Shown: positions 50,901 through 61,700 of the stretch, piece by piece
Layout of the letters: every line of letters starts with the position of its first letter
Position numbering within the stretch: position 1 is the first letter of the stretch
Assembly: GCA_024803745.1 (NCBI GenBank)
Contig: JANJXV010000048.1
Location: forward strand, 1,882,001 to 1,946,000
Reading direction: 5' to 3'
DNA from: Megascapheus bottae
Lineage: Eukaryota > Chordata > Mammalia > Rodentia > Geomyidae
Length of the DNA stretch: 64,000 nucleotides
Translations under genes and position numbers: made by a program
Notes under the pieces: model-generated
Seen by the model: only the letters and a program-made list of their open reading frames with translations
Told to the model about the DNA's origin: nothing
Database searches by the model: none

Positions 50901-53377
50901 TTAACCCTAACTCTAACCCTAAAAATTGCCCTTACCCTTACCCTAACCCTAAACCTAACCGTGACCCTAAGCCTAACCCTAACACTAACCCTTACCCTAA
51001 CCCTAACCCTTACCCTAACCCTAACCCTTACCCTTACCCTAACCCTAACCCTAACTCTAACCTTAACCCTAACACTAATCCTACCCCTAACCCTTACCCT
51101 TACCAAAACCCTAACCCTAATCCTAAAACTAACACTAAACCTAAACTTGACCCTAACCCTTACCCTTACCCTAACCCTAACCCTAACCCTAAACCTAAGC
51201 CTAACCCTAACCCTAACCCTAACCCTTACCCTTCCCTAACCCTAAACCTAACCCTTACCCTAACCCTAACCCTTACCCTAACCCTAAACCTAACGCTTAC
51301 CCTAACCCTAAGCGAACGTTAAGCCTTACACTTAACCTAACCCTAAGCCTAACTCTAACCCTTAACCTAACCTTATCCTAACCCTAACCCTAAATTTAAC
51401 CCTAAACCTAACCCTAACAATTGCCCTTATCCTAACCCTAACCACAAAACTAACACTAACCCTAACCGTAACCCAAACCCTAACGCATATCCTTACCCTA
51501 ACCCTAACCCTAACCCTAACCCTAACAGTAACCCCAAACCTAACCCGTAAGCCTAACACTAACCCTAACCCTACCCCTTACCCTTATCCTAACCCTAACC
51601 CTAAACCTATCCCTAATCCTAACACTTATCCTTACCCTAACCCTACCCCTAACCATAACCCTAACCCTTAAGCTAACCCTAAATCTAACCCTAACCCTTA
51701 CCCTTACCCTAACTCTAAGCCTAACCTTAACCCTTACCCTTACCCTAACCCTAACCCCAACCCTAACCCTTAACCTAACCGTAAACCTAACCCTAACCCT
51801 AACACTAAAACTAACCCTTACCTTTACCCTAACACAAACTCTAAACCTAACTCGAACCATAACCCTAACCCTAACCCTTAGCCATACCCTAACCCTAACC
51901 CTAAACCTAACCCTAACCCTAACCCTAACCCTAACACCTAACCGTAACCCTAACCCTAAACCTTACCCTTACCCTAACCCTATCCCTAAACCTAATCTGA
52001 ACCCTAACACTAACACTTACCTAAACCCTAACCCTAACCCTAGCCCTTACTCTTACCCTAACCCTAACCCTAACCTTAAACCCAACGCTAAACCTAAACT
52101 TGACCCTTACCCTTACCCTAACCCTAACCCTAACCCTAAACCTAAGCCTAACCCTAACCAAACCCTAACCCTAACCCTAACCCTTACCCTAACCCTAAAC
52201 CTAAACTTAACCCTAACCCTAACCCTAACCCTTACCCTTACCCTAACCCTAACCGTAAACCTAACCGTAACCCTAAACCTAACCCTAAGACTAACCTTAA
52301 CCCTAACCCTAACCCTATCCCTAACCCTTACCCTTACCCTAACCCTAACCCTAAAACTAACACTAAACCCAAACCTAACCATAACCCTTACCATTAACCT
52401 AAACCTAACACTAAACAGAACTCTAACCCTAACCCGAACCATAACCCTGAACCCTAAACCTAACCCTAACCCTAACCCTTACCCTTATCCTAACACTAAC
52501 ACTAACCCTAAACCTAACCCTAACCCTAACACTTACCCTTACCCTAACCCTAAACCTAACCCTAACCCTAACCCTTACCCTAACCCTAACCGTAACCCTA
52601 ACCCTAACCCTTACCCTTACCCTAAACCTAACCCTAAACCTTACCCTAACCATAACCTTAACCCTAACCCTAACCCTTACCCTTATCTTACCCCTAATCC
52701 TAACCCTAACCTTACCCTTACCCTAACGCTAATCCTAACCCTAATCTTAACCCTAACCCTAACCCTAACACATACCCTTACCCTAACCCTAACCTTAACC
52801 CTAACCGTAACCCTAAACATAACCCTAACCCGAACCCGAACCCCAACCCTTACCCTAATCCTAACCCTAACCCTTAAACTTACCTTAACCCTAACCCTAA
52901 CCCTAAACCTAAACCTAAACTTAACCCTAACCCTTTACACTTACCTTTACCCTAAATCTAACCCTAAACCTAACGGTAAGCCTTACGCTTACCCTGACCC
53001 TAACCCTAACCTTAACCTTAACCCTAAACCTAACCCTATCCCTAACCCTTACCCTTACCCTTACCCTAACCCTAAGCCTAAACCTAACCCTAACCCTAAC
53101 CCTAACCCTAACCATTACCTTTACCCTAACCCTAAACCTAAACCTAACCCTAACCCTAGCCCTAACCCGTAACCCTAACCGTAAACCTAACCCTTACCCT
53201 TATCCTAACCCTAACCCTAAACCTAACCCTAACTCTAACCCTACCCCTAACACTTACCCTTACCCTAACCGTAACCCTAAACATAACCCTATCCCTTATC
53301 CTAAACCTAACTCTAACCCTAACCCTTAGCCTTACCCTAATTGTAAACATAACCCTAAACCTAACCCTAACATTTAC
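47981..53377 (+). repeat. E2: second copy of the 5.4-kb tandem duplication
   Basis: It is collinear with E1 from edge to edge. Just left of the E1/E2 junction the sequence reads AACATTTACCCTAACCC, and at the right end of E2 it reads AACATTTACCCTTACCC before departing. The duplication junction therefore lies in plain hexamers near 47,980. Such near-identity could be a very young duplication or an assembly artefact; the two substitutions and the 6-base indel favour real DNA but do not prove it. Confidence 0.94.
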
Positions 53378-56300
53378 CCTTACCCTAACCCTAACCCTAA
53401 CCCTAACCCTTACCCTTACCCTAACCCTAACCGTAACCTTACCCCTAACCCTAACCCTAAGCCTTACCCAAAACCAAACTCTAAACCAAACTCTTACCCT
53501 TACCCTAACCCTAACCTTAACCCGTAGAGTAACCCTAACCCTAAGCATAACACTTTCCGTTACCGTAAACTTAAACCAAACCCTAAACCTAATCCTAAAA
53601 CTTACCCTTACCCTAAACCTAACCCTAACCCTTACCCTAAACCTAACCCTAACCCTAACCCTAACCCTAACCCTTACCCTAACCCTAACCCTAACCCTAA
53701 AACTTACCCATAGCCTAAACCTAACCCTAACCCTTACCCTAAACCTAACCCTAACACTTACACTTACCCTAACCCTAACCCTAACCCTAACCGTAACCCT
53801 AACCATAACCCTAACACTTTCCGTTACCCTAAACCTAAACCTAACTCTAAACCTAACCCTAAAACTTACCCTTACCCTGACTCTAACCCTAACCCTAAAA
53901 TAATCCTTACCCTAACCCTAACCCTAACACTTAAATTAACCCTAACACTTACCGTAATCCCTAACACTAACCCTTACCCTAAACCTAACACTAACACTAA
54001 CCCCTAACCCTAACCCTAACCCTAACCCCTAAATCTAACCCTAACCCTAACCCTTACCTTCTCCTAACTCTAACCCTAAACATAAAAATTACCCTAACCC
54101 CTACCCTAACCCTAACCCTAACCCTAACTCTTACCCTAACCCTAAACCTAACCCTAACCCTTACCCTTACCCTAACCATAAACCTAAGCCTAATCCTAAC
54201 CCTAACCCTAACCCTAACGCTAACCGTTACCCTTACCCTAACACTAACCCTAACCCTAACACTAAACCTTACCCTTACCCTAACCCTAACCCTAACCCTT
54301 ACCCTAAACCTAACCTTAACCCTAACCCTAAACCTTACTCTTACCTCAAACCTAACCCTAAATCTAAAACTTACCCTTACCGTAAGGCAAACCCTAACCC
54401 GAACCCTAACCCGTACCTTTACCCTAACCGTAACCCTAACCTTAAACCCAACAGTAAACCTAACCCTAAACCTAACACTAACCCTAACCTTAACCCTTAC
54501 CCTAACCCTAGACCTAACACTTACCCTAACCCCGAACCCTAACCCTAACACTAACCCTAAACCTTACCCTTATCCTAACACTAACCCTAACCCTAACACT
54601 AACCCTAACCCTATCCCTAAACCGTACCCTTACCCTAACCCTAACCCTAAACCTAACACTAACCCTAACCCTAACCCTAACCCTTACCCTTACCCTAACC
54701 CTAACCCTAACCCTAACCCCGAACCCTAACCCTAACCCTAACCCTAAACCTTACCCTTATCCTAACACTAAACCTAACCCTAACCCTAACCCCAACACTT
54801 ACCCTTACCCTAACCCTAACCCTTACCCTAACCCTAGCCCTAACCCTAACCCTTATCCTTACGCTAATTCTAAACCTAACCCTAACCCTAAACCTAACCC
54901 TAACCCTTACCCTTACCCTAACCCTAACGTTAACCCTAACCCTAAACCTTACCCTTACTGTAAACCTCACCCTAAACCTTACCACAAACCTAACCCTAAC
55001 CCTAACCCTAACCCTAACCCTTAACCTTACCCTTATCTTAAACCTAACCCTAACCCTAACCCTTACTTGTACCCAAACGCTAACCCTAACCCTAACCTTA
55101 ACGATAAACCTAACCCTAACACATACCCTTACCCTAACCCTAACCGTAACCCTAACCGTAACCCTAAATATAACCCTAACCCTAACCTTAACCCTAACCC
55201 TAAACCTTACCCTAATCCTAACCCCAACCCTTACCCTTACCGTAACCCTAACCCTAAAACTAACCCTAACCCTAACCCTAAACCTAACCTTAACCCTAAC
55301 CCTTACCCTTACCCTTACCCTAACCCTAACCCTAACCCTAACCCTAAAACTTACCCAAACCCTAACCCTAACCCTTACCCTTACCCTAACCCTAACCCTA
55401 ATTTAACCACAACACTAAACCTAAAACTAAACCTTACCCTAACCGTAATCCTAACCCTAAGCCTAAAACTTGCCCTTACCCTAACTCTAACCCTAAACCT
55501 AACCCTAACCCTTATCCTAACCCTAACCCTAACCCTAACCCTTAACCTAACCCTAACACTAACCCTAACCCCTCACCCTAACCCATACCCTAACCCTAAG
55601 ACTACCCCTAACCCCTAACCCTAACCCTAACCCTAACCCTGGCCTAACCCTAACCCTAACTCTTACCTTTATCCTAACCCTATCCCTAATCCTAATACTT
55701 ATGCTAACCCCTACCCTAACCCTCACCCTAACCCTAAACCTTACACTAACCCTAACCCTAACTATTACCCTTACCGTAACCCTAAACCTAACCCTAACCT
55801 TAACCTAACCCTAACACTTACCCTTACCCTAACCCTAACCCTAACCCTAATCCTAACCCTAACCCTAACCCTTATCCTTAACCTAACCCTAACCCTAACC
55901 CTAACCCTGACCTTAACCCTAATGCTAACCCTATCCCTCACCCTTACCCTTACCCAACCCTAACCCTAAACCTAACCCTAATCCTAAACCTAACCCTAAC
56001 CCTAACCCTTACCCTAACCCTAAACCTAACCCTAATCCTAACCCTAACCCTAACCCTTACGCTTACCCTAACCCTAACCCTAACTTTAACCCTAACGCTA
56101 ACCCTATCCCTCACCGTAACCCTTACCCTAACCCTAAGACTACCCCTAACCAATGACCCTAACCCTAACACTAACCCTAGCCCTAACCCCTAACTCTAAC
56201 CCTAACCCTAACCCTAACCCTTACCCTTATCCTAACCATAACCCTAAAACATACCCTTACCCTAACCCTAACCCTAACCCTAACCGTAAGCCTAAACATA

Positions 56301-58700
56301 ACCCTAAACCTATCCTTAACCCTTACCCTAAAAGTAACCCTAATCCTAACCCTAAACCTAACCCTTACCCTTCCCCTAACCCTAATCCTAACCCTAACCC
56401 TAACCTTAACCCTAACGCTAACCCTATCCCTCACCTTTTCCCTTACCCTAACCCTAACCCTAAACCTAACCCTAACCCTTACCCTTACCCTAACCGTAAA
56501 GCGAAACCTAACCCTAATCCTAACCCTAACCCTTACCCTACCCTAACACACAACCTAAACCTAACGCGAACCCTAACCCAAACCCTAACCCTTTCCCTTA
56601 CCCTAACCCTAACCCTAACCCTAACACTTACCCAAACCCTAACAATAACTTTAAGCTTTACCCTTACCCTAACCCTAACCTAACCTTAAACCCAACGCTA
56701 AACCTAACCCTAATCATTACCCTAACCCTAACCCTAACCCTAAAACTTACCCTTACCCTAACTCTAACAATAAAACGAACCAAAACCCTTATCCTAACCC
56801 TAACCCTAACCCTATCCCTAACCCTTAACCTAACCCTAACACTAACCCTAACCCCTAACCCAAACCCTTACCCTAACCCTAACACTAACCCTAACCACTA
56901 ACCCTAACCATAACGCTAACCCTAACCCCTAAACCTAACCCTAACCCTAACCCTTACCCTTATCCTACCCCTAACCCTAACCGTAACAATTACCCTAACC
57001 CCTACCGTAACCGTAACCGTAACACTGACCCTTCCCCTAACCCTAACCCTAACCTTTACCCTTACCCTAACCCTAAACCTAACCGTAATCCTAACTGTAA
57101 CCCTAACCCTTACCCTTACCCTAACCCTAAACCTTATCCTTACCCTAACCCTAACCCTAACCCTTACCGTAACCCTAAACCTTACCCTTACACTAACCCT
57201 AAACCTAACCCTAATCCTAACTGTAACCCTAACCCTTACCCTTACCCTAACCCTAAACCTAACCCTTACCCTAACCCTAACCCTAACCCTTACCCTAAAC
57301 CTAACCTTAACCTAGACCTAACCCTAACCCTTACACTTACCTTAACCCTAACCCTAACCCTAACACTTACCCTTAGCCTAACGCTAACCCTAACCCTAAC
57401 CCTAAACCGTACCCTTACACTTAACATAACCCTAACCTTAATCGGAACACTAAACCTAACCCTAACCCTAACACTAACCTTTACCCTTACCCTTACCCTA
57501 ATCCTAACCCTAACCCTAACGCTAACCCTAACCCTAACACTTACCCTTAGCCTAACCCTAACCATTATCCTAACCCTAACCCTAACCCTAACCCCCAACC
57601 CTACCCTTAACCTAACCCTAAAACTAACCCTAACCCTAACCCTTACCCTTACCATAACCTAACTCTAAACCTAACCCAAACCCTACCCCTAACCCTTACC
57701 CTTACCCTAACCATAACTCTAAACCTAACCCTAACCCTAACCCTAACCTTAACCCTAACCCTACCCCTATCCCTAACCCTTGCCCTTACCCTAACCCTAA
57801 CCCTAACCTAACTCTAAACCTTACCCTAACCCTAACCCTAGCCCTGAACCATAACCCTAACCCAAACCCAACCCTTACCCATATCCTAACCCTAACCCTA
57901 ACCCTAACCCTAACCCTTACCCTAACCCTAACCCTAACCCTAACCCTAAACCTAACCCTAATCCTTACCCTAACCCTAACCCTAACCCTAACCCTTACCC
58001 TATCCCTAACCCTAATCCTAACCCTAACCCTAACCCTAACCCTTACCCTAAACCTAACCCTAACCCTAACCTTAACCCTAAACTTTACCCTTACCCTAAC
58101 CAAAACCCTAAACCTAACCCTAACTCTAACACTAACCCTAACACCTAACCCTAACCCTAACCCTTACCCTTACCCTAACCCTAACCCTAACCCTAACACT
58201 TACCCAAACCCTAACCGTAACCCTAACCCTAACCCTAACCCTAACCCTAACCCTTACCCTTACCCTAACCCTAACCCTAAACCTAACCCTAATTCTAACA
58301 CTAACCCTAACACCTAACACTAACCCTAACCCTTACCCTTACCCTAACCCTAACCCTAGCCCTAAAACCTAACCCTAACCCTAACCCTAACCCTTACGCT
58401 TTTCCTAACCCTAACCCTAACACTTACCCTTAGCCTAACGCTAACCCTAACCCTAACCCTTACCCTTACTCTTACCGTAACCCTAGCCATAATCTGAACT
58501 CTAAACCTAACCCCAACCCTAACACTAAACATTACGCTTACCCTAACCCAAAGCCTAACCCTAACGCTAACCATAACCCTAACACTTACCAATAGCCTAA
58601 CCCTAACCATTACCCTAACCCTAACCCTAACCACTAACCCTAACCCTTAACCTAACCCTAACCCTAACCTTAACCCTTAGCCTTACCCTAACCCTAATCA
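53378..58700 (+). repeat. Diverged single-copy array with short local duplications
   Basis: No kilobase-scale partner is obvious here. Local duplications are visible: CCCGAACCCTAACCC with TTACCCTTATCCTAACAC at about 54,533 and 54,720 (spacing 187), CGCTAACCCTATCCCTCACC near 56,096 and 56,416 (320), AATCCTAACTGTAACCC near 57,088 and 57,214 (126, or 21 hexamers), and CACTTACCCTTAGCC near 57,363 and 57,538 (about 172). Rare words include CCCGTAGAGTAACCC near 53,521 and CCGTAAGGCAAACCC near 54,380. No gene or unique insert is visible. Confidence 0.85.
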
Positions 58701-61700
58701 AAAATCTAACCCTAACCCTAACCCTAACACTAAATTTAACCCTACCCTAACCCTAACAATTGGCCTTAACCTTACCCTAAAACTAACACTAACCCTAACC
58801 CTAACCCTAATCCTAAGCCTTACCCTAACCCTAACCCTAAACCTAACCCTAAACCTTACCTTTCCCTAACGCTAAACCTAACCCTAACCCTAACACTAAC
58901 CCTAACACATACACTTAACCTAACACTAACCCTAACCCTACCCCTAACCCTTACCCTTCCCTAACGCTAAACCTAAACCTAACCCTAACACTAACCCTAA
59001 CACATACCCTTAACCTAACCCTAACCCTAACCCTAACCGTAAACCTAAACGTAACCGTTACCCTAACCCTAACCCTAACCCTTACCCTAACCCTAAACCT
59101 AACCATAATTCTAACCCTAACCCTAACTCTTACCCTTACCCTAACCCTAACCCTAACCCTAAACCTTACCCTTACCCTAACCCTAATCATAACCCTTACC
59201 CTTACCCTCAACCTAACCATAACCCTAACCTTAAACCCAACCCTAAGCCTAAATCTAACCCTAACCCTTACCCTTATCCTCATGTTATACATAACCCTAA
59301 ACCTAACCCTAACCATTACCCTTACCCTAACCCTAACCCTAACCCCAACCCTATCCCTAAATCTTACCCTTACACTAAAACTATCCCTAACCCTTACCCT
59401 AACCATAACCCTAACATTAACCCTAACCCTTACCCTTTGCTTTACCCTAACCCTATCCCTTACCCATACTCTAACGCTAACCCTAACCCTTACCCTAACC
59501 CTCACCCTAAGCCTAATCCTAACCCTTACCCTTACCCTAAACCTAAACCTAACCCTAACCTTAACCCTAACCCAAACCCTACCCCTAACCCTAACAATAA
59601 CCTTAACCCTAACCCTTACCCTTATCCTAACCCAAAACCTTAACCTAAACTTAACCCTTACCCTGATCCTAACGCAAAACCTAACGCGAACCCTAACCCT
59701 AACCCTAAACCTTACCCTTACCCTGACCCTAACCCGAAACCTAACCCTAACGGTAACACTAACCCTAACACCTGACCCTTACCCTAACCCTAACCCTTAC
59801 CCTTACCCTAACCCTAACCCTAACCCTAAAACTTACCCAAACCCTAACCCTAACCCTAACCCTTACCCTTACCCTAACCCTAACCCTAACCTTAACTCCA
59901 ACACTAAACCTAACCCTAACCCTTACCCTAATCCTAACCCTAACTCTAACCCTAACCCTATCCCTAACGCTTATCGTAACAGTAACCCTAACCCTAACCG
60001 TTAACCTAACCCTAACAGTAACCCTAACCCCTAACCCTAAATCTTACCCTCTCCCTAACACTAACCCTAACACCTAACCCTAACCCTAACCCTAACCCTA
60101 GCCCTAACCCCTAACCCTAACCCTTACTCTTATGCTAAGAATAACCCTAACCCTAACACTTACCCTAACCCCTACCCTAAACCTAACACCAAACCTAACC
60201 CTTACCCTAACCCTAACCCTAACCCTAACGCTTACCCTTACCCAAACCCTAAACCTAACCCTAATCCTAACCCTAAGCCTAACCATTACGCTAACCCTAA
60301 ACCTAACCATAATTCTCACCCTAAACCTAATACTTACCCGTAACCTAACCCTAACCCTAACCCTAACCCTAACACTAACATTTACCCTTACCGTAACCCT
60401 AACCCTAACCCTAAAGCTAACCCTAACCCCTAACCCTAACCCTATCCTTAACCATTATCCTTACCTTAAACCTAACCCTAACTCTAACCTTAACCCTAAC
60501 CCTAACCCTAAACTTAACACTACCCCTAAACCTAATAATTGGCCTTACCTAACCCTAATCCAAACCTAACCCTAACCCTAACCCTAACCATTACCCTAAC
60601 CCTAAACCTAAACCTAACCCTAACCCTAAACTTAACACTAACCCTAACCCTAACCCTAACCCTAACCCTTACCCTTACCCTAACGCTAACCCTAACCCTA
60701 ACCCTGACCCTAACCCTGACACTAATCCTAACACATACCCTTAACCTAACCCTAAACCTAACCCTAACCATAACCCTAAACCTAACCGTTACCCTAACCC
60801 TAACCCTAACCCTAACCCTAACCCTTACCTAAACCTAACCCTAACCTTAACTCCATCGCTAAACCTAACCCTAACCCTTACCCTAACCCTAACCCTAACA
60901 CTAACCCTAACCCTAAAACTTACCCTTACCCTAACTCTAACCCTAACCCTATCCCTAATGCTTATCCTAACAGTAACCCTAACACTAACACTTAACCTAA
61001 CCATAACAGTAACCCTAAGCCTAACCCTAACCCTAGCCCTAACCCCTAACCCTAACCCTAACTCTAACCTTTACCCTTATCCTAAGCATAACCGTAACCC
61101 TAACACTTACCCTAACCCCTACCCTAACCCTAACCTTAACCCTAACCCTTACCCTAACCCTAACCCTAACGCTTACCCTTACCCTAACCCTAAACCTAAC
61201 GCTAATCCTAACCCTAACCCTAACCCTTACCCTAAACCAAATCTTATCTCTAACCCTAACCCTTACTCTTACCTTAACCCTAACTCTAACCCTAACACTG
61301 ACCATTAGCCTATCGCTAACCCTAATCCTAACCCTAAATCTAACCCTTACCCTTACACTAACCGTAACTATAACCTTAATCCGAACCATAAACCTAACCC
61401 TAACCCTTACACTAACATTTACCTTTACCATAACCTTAACCCTAACCCTAAAGCTAACCCTAACCCCTAACCCTAATCCTTAATCTAACCCTAACCCTAA
61501 CCTTAACCATTAGCCTTACCCTAACCCTAACCCTCAATCTAACCCTAACCCTAACCCTAACCCTAACCTTAACACTACCCCTAACCCTAATAATTGGCCT
61601 TAGCTAACCCTAATCCTAACGCTAACCCTAACCCTAAACCTAACCCTAACCATTACCCTAACCCTAAACCTAAACCTAACCCTAACCCTAACCCTAACAC

